A stretch of DNA of 10,752 nucleotides from DATGMS01 sp040905145. Lineage in GTDB: Bacteria > Bacteroidota > Bacteroidia > Cytophagales > Cyclobacteriaceae. Below are positions 1-7,461 of this stretch, one piece after another; position 1 is the first letter of the stretch, and each line of letters starts with the position of its first letter. A program made the translations under genes and the position numbers. The notes beneath the pieces are model-generated. The model was not told the origin of the DNA, did no database searches, and saw only the letters and a program-made list of their open reading frames with translations. The stretch is from the NCBI GenBank assembly GCA_040905145.1, contig JBBDSC010000040.1, positions 1-10,752 on the forward strand. Direction: 5' to 3'.

Positions 1-2
1 TT

Positions 3-254
3 TTTGGCTTTGAACAATCTATACTAAATACAGCATTGCGCCTGGAATATGTGGACTGGAATGCGGAAAATTTTAATGAAACAGGGGGGAGGATTGCTGA
101 TGATGTCGTGGCTATCGTTCCTGCAATAAGCTGGCGTCCCAGCGGGCAAACGGTGCTCCGCTTAAACTACCGCTACCACTGGCAGCGGGACCTGCTGGGC
201 AATCCCGCTTCACTGACGGCAGGATGGCAGTTTGGGGTTTCTTCTTATTTTTAA
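3..254 (+). CDS. C-terminal end of an outer-membrane beta-barrel protein (partial)
   Basis: The frame is open from the window edge to a TAA at 252-254, so only the last 83 residues are visible and the gene starts upstream. The residues alternate polar and hydrophobic in short runs typical of beta strands (for example LRLNYRYHW and TAGWQFGVSSYF). The protein ends in an aromatic Phe, the usual C-terminal signature recognised by the BAM outer-membrane assembly machinery. The pattern of a final strand ending in FGVSSYF resembles porin-like proteins, but the specific family cannot be fixed from this tail. The next gene is a broken cus-type locus 167 bp away, so a role in metal or anion traffic is possible but unproven. 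Confidence 0.6.
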   Translation, partial: FGFEQSILNTALRLEYVDWNAENFNETGGRIADDVVAIVPAISWRPSGQTVLRLNYRYHWQRDLLGNPASLTAGWQFGVSSYF

Positions 255-404
255 AGCATTCTTTATAACCGAAATGGCTGATGCCTTATATTGATATTAT
301 CGTTCATAGGGGAACTAAGACATTTTTCAGAATGAAGTGATGTGGTAAATGTTTTATTTTTCCACTATTACCCATTTGCAATACCCTTGCACTGTGTTTT
401 TTAC

Positions 405-412
405 TAGCTTTG
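405..412 (+). promoter_or_regulatory. Possible Bacteroidota -7 element upstream of the His-rich gene
   Basis: TAGCTTTG matches the phylum -7 consensus TAnnTTTG exactly. The nearest TTTG (375-378) is 26 bp upstream, longer than the usual 19-21 bp, so the -33 partner is weak. Transcription from here would begin almost at the ATG at 421, giving a nearly leaderless message. The match alone is weak evidence. Confidence 0.25.
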
Positions 413-420
413 TAGCCAAA

Positions 421-809
421 ATGAATTCCTTTGCATCCATATCGTTGTTGCTTCTGTTCCTGATCAAGGGATGGGTACCCAATATGGACTTGTGCTGTGA
501 GCTGCTGAAGATTCCCAATTTATTTGAACACTACGAGGAACACAAGGGGTGCAACGACGGATCTTTTTGGCAGAGGACTATCTTAATGTTGATGGTGATG
601 CCCAGGATCACCGCAATGATTCCGGTCATGATAACCTTCCCTTTCATGGCACCAATACACAATGCTGTCATCCCTCTGTTTTTTATGCACCGGATCAGCA
701 ATTTTCCTTGGTAGTTTTTGAATTTGTTCACCAAGTAGAGTTCGGCCACTACAGTACTTTTCACCCTTCCGAATCTTTGGATTCGCCCTTCCAGCCTCCG
801 AAGGCTTAA
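421..809 (+). pseudogene. Small His-rich protein encoded upstream of cusA, frameshifted
   Basis: Two overlapping frames together rebuild one protein. The first, from ATG 421, begins MNSFASISLLLLFLIKGWVP, a signal-like hydrophobic start, followed by LLKIPNLFEHYEEHK. The second gives an acidic, His-containing middle (DHRNDSGHDNLPFHGT) and the ending FQPPKA with a stop at 807-809. This order (hydrophobic start, LPxLFEH motif, DHxNLPFH motif, xQPPKA end) matches a small uncharacterised protein that I recognise as commonly encoded just before CusA-type pumps in Bacteroidota. The frames join at the T5 run 564-568; one extra T would restore a protein of about 129 residues. It is probably secreted or membrane-anchored and metal-related, but its function is unknown. 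The one-base difference could be a real mutation or a homopolymer sequencing error. Confidence 0.7.
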
Positions 810-873
810 TTCGACTTCTTTGCAGGAAAACCGTCCTGTCCCTTCTTTTTGTAGTTGAATTAAACCCATTTTC

Positions 874-2319
874 ATGATCAATAATATCATGGCTTTTTCT
901 ATTAAGAATAAGCTAATTATCGGCCTGTTTACCATTGCCCTCATTGCAGGGGGAATATGGAGCATGACCAAAGTACCGCTCGATGCCGTGCCGGACATTA
1001 CCAATAATCAGGTACAGGTTATAACACAGGCCCCCAATCTCGGCACAGAAGATATTGAATAATTTGTGACTTATCCCGTGGAAGTGGCCATGGCCAACCT
1101 ACCGGGAGTGTTTGAAATACGTTCTACATCCCGCTTTGGACTTTCAGTGGTTACCATCGTTTTTGAAGACGACATGGGCACCTATCTGCCCCGGCAACTC
1201 GTTTCAGAGAAACTTGTCCAGGTCAGGGAAGAAATCCCTGAAGGTTTTGGGGAACTTTCTATGGGTCCAATAGCCACCGGACTTGGAGAAATCTATCAAT
1301 ATACTTTAGCTGTAGATCCGGAATACCAGGATCAATATTCCTCTATGGATATACGCACCATGCAGGACTGGATCGTGCGCAGGCAAATGGCTATGGTGCC
1401 CGGAGTGGTAGAGGTCAATGCGTTTGGCGGAAACATAAAACAATATGAGGTAGCTGTTGATCCCGATGAACTCAGGGCCATTGGCCTTACCATCAATGAC
1501 CTTTTTGAAGCCCTTGAGCAAAACAACCAAAACACCGGAGGTGCTTACATTGAGAAAAACCACATGGCCAATTTTATCCGTGGAGAAGGATTGGCACGCA
1601 GCATCGAGGACATTGAAAACACCGTAGTGAAAACGGTGGAAGGTATTCCCATTCAAATTAAGGATGTGGCGGAAGTACAATTCGGCTCAGCGGCAAGATA
1701 CGGTGCTTTTACCAAAAATGGCGAAGGTGAGGCCGTGGGTGGCATCATATTCATGCTGAAGGGGGCCAATTCCAATGAAGTAATCGATAATGTGAAGGAA
1801 CGGGTGGTCCAAATTCAAGAGTCATTGCCGCAAGGTGTTTCCATTGAACCCTTCCTGGACCGCAGCGATCTTATTTCAGAAACTACCGGAACAATTACCA
1901 CTAATCTTATTGAAGGAGCTCTGATTGTTATCTTTATTTTGGTTTTCCTTCTCGGTAACTGGCGCGGGGGGTTAATTGTAGCTTCTACCATTCCGCTATC
2001 GCTGCTTTTCGCATTCATCCTTATGAATGTGTTTGATGTATGGGCCAACCTGATGAGCCTGGGAGCTATTGATTTTGGGATTATTGTAGATGGGGCGGTG
2101 ATCGTGGTAGAAGGTACGGTTTTCTTCCTGTACCAACGCATGCGAAAAGGAAAGGTGATCAATGCCAAAGAGCGTGACGAAACCACCTACACCGCATCGA
2201 GTAAAATGATGAACGCTGCCTTTTTTGGCCAATTGATCATTCTCATTGTTTTCATACCCATTCTGTTCCTGGAAGGCGTGGAAGGTAGGTTCTTGGGGAA
2301 GTGTCAATGGATTTTTTAG
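874..2319 (+). pseudogene. cusA: CusA/CzcA-type heavy-metal RND efflux pump, nonsense mutation and 3' truncation
   Basis: This encodes the N-terminal part of an inner-membrane HME-RND transporter, which exports Cu(I)/Ag(I) or divalent metals by proton antiport with CusB and a TolC-type channel. The ATG at 874 gives the typical start (SIKNKLIIGLF, a first membrane helix, then PLDAVPDITNNQVQV). Later motifs include VTYPVEVAMANLPGV, FGLSVVTIVFEDDM, IQDWIVRRQ-like text, NNQNTGGAYIEK and the TM4 proton-relay segment GAIDFGIIVDGAV at about residues 398-410. Codon 63 is TAA at 1060-1062, in the same frame as the text on both sides; family members have Gln there (EQFVTYPVE), so CAA became TAA. Homology ends after EGVEG near 2286; the remaining codons to the stop at 2317-2319 are unrelated. 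A full pump exceeds 1000 residues, so more than half is missing. No function is expected. Confidence 0.9.
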
Positions 2320-2368
2320 CCCGGGTCCCCAGAATCGCTTAAGCTGACTTAGATTGCGAAAAATACTA
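2287..2368 (+). other. Orphan 82-bp segment between the cusA break and the IS630 element
   Basis: This stretch is neither cusA nor part of the IS630 element, whose left inverted repeat starts at 2369. It contains an imperfect inverted repeat: TTCTTGGGGA at 2290-2299 can pair with TCCCCAGAA at 2326-2334, with one bulged T. That would suit the end of an older mobile element or a remnant of a deletion junction. I do not recognise its source. Confidence 0.4.
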
Positions 2369-2385
2369 GTGTAATGTCAATTTGA
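2369..2385 (+). repeat. Left terminal inverted repeat of the IS630 element
   Basis: GTGTAATGTCAATTTGA matches the reverse complement of the right end at 14 of 17 positions. It is preceded by the TA at 2367-2368 in the context ACTAGT, which occurs at the other end as well. Confidence 0.8.
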
Positions 2386-2410
2386 TTATGTCTGTTAAAT
2401 TGTATAAATT

Positions 2411-2429
2411 ACCATCAAAAACCGATGGT
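2411..2429 (+). promoter_or_regulatory. Hairpin covering the transposase start codon
   Basis: ACCATC (2411-2416) and GATGGT (2424-2429) are perfectly complementary around a 7-nt loop. The ATG at 2425-2427 lies in the 3' arm. Such a fold could hide the start codon in read-through transcripts, a known way for insertion sequences to limit transposase synthesis. The 6-bp stem is short, so chance is possible. Confidence 0.4.
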
Positions 2430-2883
2430 ACATTATAAAGTTACACTCACCAAGGAAGAGAGGGATCAGCTAAAAGAGATAGCAAGTAAGGGCAGGCACA
2501 GTTCGCTTCAATACCGAAATGCCTGTATTTTATTAAACTGTGATGAAGGCATTTATGGCAAAAAGCTTCCCAATGAGCAAATTGCCCAGGTACTTCAGAT
2601 AAACACCAAAACCGTGGAGCGCTTAAAACAGCGTCTTGTTGAAGCAGGCTTTGAAGCATGTTTGGACCGTAAGGCATACCCGGCGAAAAAGGAAGTCAAA
2701 ACCGATGGGGACTTTGAGGCCCATTTGGTTGCCTTAAGTTGCAGCGAAGCACCGGAAGGGCATACCCGGTGGTCTTTACGGATGTTGGCGGCTAAAATGG
2801 TTGAATTGAAATATGTGGACAATGTATCTCACGAAACCATACGGCAGACACTAAAAAAAACGAAATTAAACCGTGGAAAGTAA
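2425..2883 (+). CDS. IS630 transposase, N-terminal frame (helix-turn-helix)
   Basis: This 152-residue product is the DNA-binding half of an IS630-type transposase. A helix-turn-helix fits residues 50-75 or so (NEQIAQVLQINTKTVERLKQRL), followed by a second helical region ending SHETIRQTLKK. The text matches the family pattern in which ETIRxTLKKxxLKPW continues into the catalytic domain, but here the frame leaves that path after the A8 run and stops at 2881-2883. A -1 slip at that run carries ribosomes into the downstream frame, giving a fused protein of about 377 residues, a normal length for the family. The ATG at 2425 is the only sensible start; no Shine-Dalgarno is visible and a hairpin covers the codon. 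Confidence 0.8.
   Translation: MVHYKVTLTKEERDQLKEIASKGRHSSLQYRNACILLNCDEGIYGKKLPNEQIAQVLQINTKTVERLKQRLVEAGFEACLDRKAYPAKKEVKTDGDFEAHLVALSCSEAPEGHTRWSLRMLAAKMVELKYVDNVSHETIRQTLKKTKLNRGK
2853..2861 (+). other. Probable -1 programmed ribosomal frameshift site
   Basis: The run of eight A followed by C reads CTA AAA AAA ACG in the upstream frame. A slip of one base back on the A AAA AAA heptamer continues as AAA AAC GAA ATT AAA CCG TGG, that is KNEIKPW. This is the expected family sequence leading into GWVIPP. The -1 frame stays open from here to the catalytic frame, so the element need not be broken. Confidence 0.65.
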
Positions 2884-2891
2884 AGGGTTGG

Positions 2892-3557
2892 GTGATCCCC
2901 CCACTGGAGAGCGGCGATTTTGTGGCCCGCATGGAATCGGTTCTGGATGTATACAAAACGCCTTATACTGGAGATTTTCCTGTCATCTGCATGGATGAGT
3001 CGCCTAAACAGCTGATAAAGCATACACGTATTCCACTGGCGGGGAAACCGGGCATGGATGCCAGAGAGGATTATGAATATGAGCGGTGTGGCGTGGCCAA
3101 CATCTTCATGGTCAATGAACCTTTAACGGGAAAACGTTATGTAAAAGTGACGGACAGGAAAACAAAGACAGACTGGGCAACCTTGATAAAGGAAGTAGCG
3201 GATGAACGTTACCCAGAGGCTAAAAAGATCAGACTTGTAATGGATAACCTGAATACGCACAAACCCGCTGCCTTATACGAAACATTTCCGCCGGAAGAGG
3301 CCAAGCGGATATGGGACCGGTATGAATTCATCTATACACCGAAGCATGGCAGCTGGCTGAATATGGCCGAAATAGAGCTCAATGTATTGATGGGCCAGTG
3401 TCTAAACCGCAGAATTGATAATATCAAAACCATGAAAAAAGAGGTATGCGCTTGGCAACAAAACAGGAACAATAAAAAATCAACCATAAATTGGCAGTTT
3501 ACAACCAACAAATCCAGGGTAAAACTGAAAAGACTTTATCCGATAATTTTAAGTTGA
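2892..3557 (+). CDS. IS630 transposase, C-terminal frame (DDE catalytic domain)
   Basis: This is the catalytic half of the IS630 transposase, carrying the DDE triad that cuts and joins DNA ends. Counted from the GTG at 2892, the acidic residues are Asp35 (VICMDESPK), Asp118 (LVMDNLNTHKP) and Glu160 (SWLNMAEIELN), the standard spacing and context for the family. The basic C-terminus (TTNKSRVKLKRLYP) is also typical. The GTG is probably not a real start. The frame is open upstream to the poly-A site and encodes KPWKVKGWVIPPL, so translation most likely enters by frameshifting from the upstream frame. All key residues are present, so the fused protein could be active. Confidence 0.8.
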   Translation: MIPPLESGDFVARMESVLDVYKTPYTGDFPVICMDESPKQLIKHTRIPLAGKPGMDAREDYEYERCGVANIFMVNEPLTGKRYVKVTDRKTKTDWATLIKEVADERYPEAKKIRLVMDNLNTHKPAALYETFPPEEAKRIWDRYEFIYTPKHGSWLNMAEIELNVLMGQCLNRRIDNIKTMKKEVCAWQQNRNNKKSTINWQFTTNKSRVKLKRLYPIILS

Positions 3558-3565
3558 CATGACAC
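3549..3565 (-). repeat. Right terminal inverted repeat of the IS630 element
   Basis: Read on the minus strand, this is GTGTCATGTCAACTTAA, the partner of the left end. It is followed on the + strand by the TA at 3566-3567. The transposase stop (3555-3557) lies inside the repeat. Confidence 0.8.
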
Positions 3566-3604
3566 TAGTCACCAATCGTGCATTTTGTTTAAAGTTTCTC
3601 CACA

Positions 3605-3636
3605 TTTGTTATTTAGAATAATTCTATATTACTTTG
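3605..3636 (+). promoter_or_regulatory. Bacteroidota-type promoter of the TonB receptor gene
   Basis: TTTG (3605-3608) and TTACTTTG (3629-3636) are separated by 20 bp and match the phylum -33/-7 pattern TTTG-N19-21-TAnnTTTG with one mismatch. The start codon at 3674 lies 37 bp downstream of the -7 box, leaving a short A/T-rich leader without a Shine-Dalgarno sequence. Confidence 0.5.
3614..3626 (+). promoter_or_regulatory. Fur-like 6-1-6 inverted repeat (operator)
   Basis: TAGAATAATTCTA is a perfect 13-bp palindrome (six bases, one spacer, six bases) between the -33 and -7 boxes. The layout resembles the core of Fur/PerR-family boxes (for example TATAATNATTATA types). Repressor binding here would block RNA polymerase. 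The downstream genes look like iron-siderophore uptake, which makes iron-responsive control the simplest reading. Confidence 0.5.
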
Positions 3637-3673
3637 AAAAATAATTTATTATTAATCTAAATAAATATAACAA

Positions 3674-5950
3674 ATGGAGCAATTAAACAGATTTTTAAGC
3701 TTGTTAGCAGCCTTGTTGCTTATTACACTCATTTCTTCTCCCGCCCAAGAAAGTACCGGAACAATACGAGGTCATATAATGGATAAAGTGGGGAAGCCGA
3801 TACCCGACATCCATATTGTACTGAAGGGGACAAATTTTGGAGCAATTACAGATTCAGATGGTCACTTCACCATACAAAATATAGAAGCACGTAATTATAC
3901 CCTTATTATCAGCGGACTCGGTTTCAACCAACATGAAAAAAAAGTTGAGGTGAAGCCTGAAACCACGGTAAAAATGGAAATTCATCTTTCGGAATCCCTG
4001 TACGATTTAGAACAGATTGAGGTAATGGGACAGCTTAATTCTTTCCACAACAATTATGAAAAAACCAGGGCTGTGGATCAGCTGGATGATGAAACTGTAC
4101 GGAATTTTAACTCCACCAATGCTTATGATGCCCTGCGAGTGGTACCGGGCATTAGTTTCATACATGGGGCCGGCAACCGCAACGGTAAGCCTTCCAGAAT
4201 CCGTGGTGCTTCAACTTGGGCCATTCCCGATGTGATCGAGGATTTCCCCAGCATCCGTGAAGCCGGGATCGGTGCGGAAGACGGAGGCCTTACAGCCGAT
4301 TTTGGTTCTTCAATCCCTTCAATAGCCCTTCAAAGCATTGAAGTCAAAAAAGGAAGTCTGGGGGTACTCTATTCCGGTGATGCGGATGGAGGGGTGATTG
4401 TCAATAAACTCAAACAGGGCCATGCCGGAAAACCGAAAGGTTCTCTCTGGTTGGAATCCAATCCCATAGCAGAGCAATTGGTGATGGGAGATGTAAGCGG
4501 CGGCAATGGCACTTTTGATTATTACGTGGCAGGGAAGCTTTTGAACGGAAAATATACGGAATTTGTGGATCAATTTGGCCGCACCCTGCAAAACGACCGC
4601 TTTTATTCCGGGTTGACCAAACTGGGTTTTACGCCATCCAAAAACATGCGGATGGAGTTTATCGGATTACGGGGACAGGATAGGATTAATTATTCAATGC
4701 CCAAAAAAGATGATGCCAACACTGAAATCGATGAAAGCCACTCACTGGCATCCGATTTTTTTGAAACCACCAATAATACGGATTTTTACGGCCTTAACTT
4801 CAAACATGGTCTGAATGAAAACATAACCTATGAAGTGGGATATTCACTTTTCCTGAACAAGGCGTACCGGTATTCCATAACCGAGAGTCAGGCGCACCGT
4901 GACCGGCCGGAAAGTTCCCATACTGCCTTCGGAAACATTTACCTTAATTATGCCTTATCAACAAAAATTGATTATTCTTCCAAAATAGGGTTTGAACGGA
5001 TCAACCATCAGCAGAAAGAAAATGCCTTCAACAGCAATATGGAACAATCATTTTTGGACCGGAGCCTGTTCTATGCTCACTCCCTTACCATAGCCGACCG
5101 GCTGACTCTTAGCGCTGGAGTCCGGCTCCTGAATGCAGAGGACGATTTTCAATCACACACAGGGGCTTATTACGACGGGGGAGTTGCATACCAAATACCC
5201 ACTGTTGAAACGATGATCAGGGCTTCCTATTCCACCGGATATTCCCGAAACAAAGGATTTGCTTTTTTCTTTGGACCGATAAAATCTGCAGGAGGCGTAG
5301 AATTAAGTCAAAACCAAACCTATGAAGTAGGCCTGGAGCAGCCCTTTTCCTTTGGCGGTTCAGAAAAAAAAGGTCATGCGGAAGTAACTCTTTTCCGAAA
5401 TTTAAACAGCAATGTGCCAATTTTTTCAGGTTGGGGAGCAGAAACAGTTTACTATGAGGAACACAGGACTGACGGAATCGAAATGTCGGTGGATTATAAT
5501 CTTGGACAATGGGGCACACTGTTCAGTAATTTCACCTTTCTGGATCCGGTAATTACGGCCACTACACATCCTAAGGGCATTGGGGTGGAGAGTACCAGCG
5601 TACCAGTACCTCAATATGCGGCAGCCATGGGTCTCGACGTGCATCCCACAAAAAAATTATCGATTTCCGCTATCACCAGCTACAATGATGGGCAAAGAAG
5701 CCGCCAGATAAACCTTCAAACGGGAGAAATTACCACCACCACAAGTTCCTCCTACACGAGAATCAATTTGTCCGGAAATTACCAGTGGTCAAAATTGCTC
5801 ACTACCCTGGTCCGGGTGGAAAACCTTCTTAACCAAAAAGATCTGGGATTTAATTCTGAAACCCGGGGGCCCAATGGCGTAGAGGTAACGACAACAGTGG
5901 CAAAGGATCCGGGAAGGTTTGTTTCCATAGCCGCAATTCTTAATTTCTGA
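3674..5950 (+). CDS. TonB-dependent outer-membrane receptor, siderophore type
   Basis: This 758-residue protein should bind and import a ferric siderophore or similar ligand across the outer membrane, powered by TonB. The order is a signal peptide (residues 1-24, cleavage near SPA-Q), a carboxypeptidase-regulatory-like domain (about 29-97, GTIRGHIMDKVGKPIPDIHI to ISGLGFNQHEKKVEV), a plug (about 125-250, with ALRVVPGISF, the RIRGAS motif and IALQSIEVKKGSLGVLYSGDADGGV), then a 22-strand-type barrel ending in ILNF with a terminal Phe. The carboxypeptidase-like N-terminal domain is typical of Bacteroidota. The plug end reads GGVIVNKLK rather than the usual GGVINIxTK. No clear TonB box is visible. 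The gene is intact over 2.3 kb and is followed 84 bp later by a PepSY-type gene, supporting iron-siderophore uptake. The ligand is unknown. Confidence 0.88.
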   Translation: MEQLNRFLSLLAALLLITLISSPAQESTGTIRGHIMDKVGKPIPDIHIVLKGTNFGAITDSDGHFTIQNIEARNYTLIISGLGFNQHEKKVEVKPETTVKMEIHLSESLYDLEQIEVMGQLNSFHNNYEKTRAVDQLDDETVRNFNSTNAYDALRVVPGISFIHGAGNRNGKPSRIRGASTWAIPDVIEDFPSIREAGIGAEDGGLTADFGSSIPSIALQSIEVKKGSLGVLYSGDADGGVIVNKLKQGHAGKPKGSLWLESNPIAEQLVMGDVSGGNGTFDYYVAGKLLNGKYTEFVDQFGRTLQNDRFYSGLTKLGFTPSKNMRMEFIGLRGQDRINYSMPKKDDANTEIDESHSLASDFFETTNNTDFYGLNFKHGLNENITYEVGYSLFLNKAYRYSITESQAHRDRPESSHTAFGNIYLNYALSTKIDYSSKIGFERINHQQKENAFNSNMEQSFLDRSLFYAHSLTIADRLTLSAGVRLLNAEDDFQSHTGAYYDGGVAYQIPTVETMIRASYSTGYSRNKGFAFFFGPIKSAGGVELSQNQTYEVGLEQPFSFGGSEKKGHAEVTLFRNLNSNVPIFSGWGAETVYYEEHRTDGIEMSVDYNLGQWGTLFSNFTFLDPVITATTHPKGIGVESTSVPVPQYAAAMGLDVHPTKKLSISAITSYNDGQRSRQINLQTGEITTTTSSSYTRINLSGNYQWSKLLTTLVRVENLLNQKDLGFNSETRGPNGVEVTTTVAKDPGRFVSIAAILNF

Positions 5951-5952
5951 AC

Positions 5953-5975
5953 AGGGGGAAGCCAAATTTCCCCCT
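5953..5975 (+). terminator. GC-rich hairpin between the receptor and PepSY genes
   Basis: AGGGGGAA (5953-5960) pairs perfectly with TTCCCCCT (5968-5975) around a 7-nt loop, starting just after the receptor stop codon. The following bases (TATTGTTCC) are not a true U tract, so it may be a weak attenuator or an mRNA-stabilising element that lowers expression of the next gene relative to the receptor. Confidence 0.45.
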
Positions 5976-6034
5976 TATTGTTCCCCAATTTTAATAACCA
6001 GGGAACGGAGGTAATTTTAATTTTATTTGTTTTT

Positions 6035-7144
6035 ATGAAAAAGAAAACCCGCAAATTTTTACTCCAACTCCATCTTTACCTGGGATTAATTCCAGGTATT
6101 CCTCTGTTGATTGTAGGGCTTACAGGTGCTTTACTGGCTTTTACCCCTGAGATTCAGCGTTGGGACCAGCCGGAATTTTACCGGATTGAGGCCAAAGGAA
6201 AGCGGATGCCCCAAGCTCAACTGGTCCATAAGATTAAAGAATCTTATCCAAATACCAGGCTAAACCATATCAGCATGTTTGAAGAACCGGAAAAACCGTG
6301 GACGGTCTTTGCATCAGGCCCCGTGGATGGGAAAAAAAGATTTCACCGAATGCACATAAATCCTTATAATGGAGACATACAGATCGATATCACCAATGGA
6401 GGCTGGGCGCAATGGATTGAAAGCCTTCATCGTAATCTAACTGTTGGGCAACTGGGAAGATATATTGTAGGGGTGAGCTCAGCTTTATTGATCATTATTT
6501 CTTTAAGTGGGCTATATCTTTGGATACCTTTTCGCAAGGGCAGCTGGAGGCGACTAATGGACAAAGGGGATGCCCTTAGCTGGCATAACTGGACCGGAAT
6601 TGCGGTTTTCCCTGTACTGATTGTAATGGCTTTTACCGGTATTACCCTGACCTTCAGGGAACCGGTCCTTCATTTAGTATATGGCATTACCGCTTCACCG
6701 GAACTGCCGCCCCCCCCTGAATCCACTGTCCCAAGCATTTCTTCACAACCTATTAGCTGTAAAGAAGCCGTTACCATTTTTCAGCAGACATTTCCTGACC
6801 GGATCATTACCGGTTTCAGTGAACCCGGTAATGCAAAAGGAGCCTACCTCCTCCACTGGGGATATGAGGATGACCTGAATCCCCATGCTTGGGGAAAATC
6901 ATATTTAGATCAATACAGCGGAATGGTTTTGGGAGAAATCAACCATTATGAACATTCCTTGGGAGCAATGTACCAACAAACCTGGTGGATGTTTCATACC
7001 GGCGAATTTTTTGGAACTGCCGGAAGATTTGTTTGGGCCTTATTTTCCTTAACCTTGCCTTTGTTATTTTTAACGGGACTTGTCCGGTGGGTGGGTAAAA
7101 ACGGAAGAAAAAACCGGCTCAAAATGTTTTTTAACAGGCTTTAA
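6035..7144 (+). CDS. PepSY-associated transmembrane protein, probable ferrisiderophore reductase
   Basis: From the ATG at 6035 the protein has 369 residues: a basic start, a first helix (about 10-37, HLYLGLIPGIPLLIVGLTGAL), a periplasmic PepSY-like part with HINPYNGDI, then helices around 145-167, 185-210 and 335-355. Histidines lie at or near the helix ends at positions 13, 132 (SLHRNL), 184 (WHNWTG) and 321 (WWMFHTGEFFG). Members such as FoxB are inner-membrane reductases that bind two hemes through conserved histidines and help release iron from siderophores; these four are the likely equivalents. It probably forms a unit with the receptor just upstream. A possible ribosome site GGAGG (6007-6011) lies unusually far from the ATG. 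An upstream TTG at 5978 would add 19 residues before the basic start and is less likely. Confidence 0.85.
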   Translation: MKKKTRKFLLQLHLYLGLIPGIPLLIVGLTGALLAFTPEIQRWDQPEFYRIEAKGKRMPQAQLVHKIKESYPNTRLNHISMFEEPEKPWTVFASGPVDGKKRFHRMHINPYNGDIQIDITNGGWAQWIESLHRNLTVGQLGRYIVGVSSALLIIISLSGLYLWIPFRKGSWRRLMDKGDALSWHNWTGIAVFPVLIVMAFTGITLTFREPVLHLVYGITASPELPPPPESTVPSISSQPISCKEAVTIFQQTFPDRIITGFSEPGNAKGAYLLHWGYEDDLNPHAWGKSYLDQYSGMVLGEINHYEHSLGAMYQQTWWMFHTGEFFGTAGRFVWALFSLTLPLLFLTGLVRWVGKNGRKNRLKMFFNRL

Positions 7145-7159
7145 ACTATTATCTATTAA

Positions 7160-7282
7160 TTTACGACTATTCCAAAAGGCTTTGTAGCGCTATTTAAAGA
7201 AGAATTTTTTGACGACCACTATCAGGTCAGGGTAGATTCACCAAATGAAGTAGAATCCAACATCACCGTAAAAATGGGTTAG
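7160..7282 (+). other. Orphan coding-like fragment, unrecognised
   Basis: A frame of 40 codons between a TAA (7157-7159) and a TAG (7280-7282) encodes IPKGFVALFKEEFFDDHYQ followed by VRVDSPNEVESNITVKMG. The composition looks like real protein, with no obvious start codon. It may be the tail of a gene cut off by the neighbouring mobile elements, or a piece of a transposase. I do not recognise the family. Confidence 0.3.
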
Positions 7283-7461
7283 CATCACAACTGACTTTCA
7301 AGGCTATAAAGAGGGCCACGGTGATGGAAGGGGTGTTTGGCGACCATAAAGAACATTACGGGCTCAGAAAAATAAGAGTCAGGGGGGAGAACCGTGAGAA
7401 GCTGATGGTCCTGTTTTCAACAATGGCAGCCTGCAGTAAAAATCACCAGAAAAAGAAATGA
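7249..7461 (+). pseudogene. C-terminal remnant of an IS1182-like DDE transposase
   Basis: The frame is open from 7249 to the TGA at 7459-7461 and ends a protein with SQLTFKAIKRATVMEGVFGD, then HKEHYGLRKIRVRG and a short basic tail. The pattern VxEGxFGxxKxHYGLRKIRxRG contains the catalytic Glu region of IS1182/IS5-superfamily DDE transposases. Only about 70 residues of a protein that normally exceeds 400 remain, and no start codon fits. The next remnant begins at or within the last bases of this one, so two elements were spliced together by insertion or deletion. Confidence 0.6.

Larger units (their letters stand above)
2369..3565 (+). mobile_element. Complete IS630-family insertion sequence (1197 bp)
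   Basis: The element is bounded by imperfect inverted repeats (14 of 17 matching) and flanked on each side by TA (2367-2368 and 3566-3567), the hallmark target duplication of IS630/Tc1-mariner elements. It carries a transposase split into a DNA-binding frame and a DDE catalytic frame, with a poly-A slippery site between. Both halves are otherwise uninterrupted, so the element looks potentially active. Its right end lies about 108 bp upstream of the TonB receptor start, just upstream of that gene's promoter elements. Confidence 0.85.

Noticed and set aside
349..420. Earlier ATG at 349 as the start of the His-rich gene
   Set aside because: It adds 24 residues ahead of the normal family start and would overlap the possible promoter; the ATG at 421 fits better.
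531..1004. A 157-codon minus-strand frame across the His-rich gene and the cusA start
   Set aside because: It runs antisense to recognisable family text of two + strand genes and its own translation shows no family motif.
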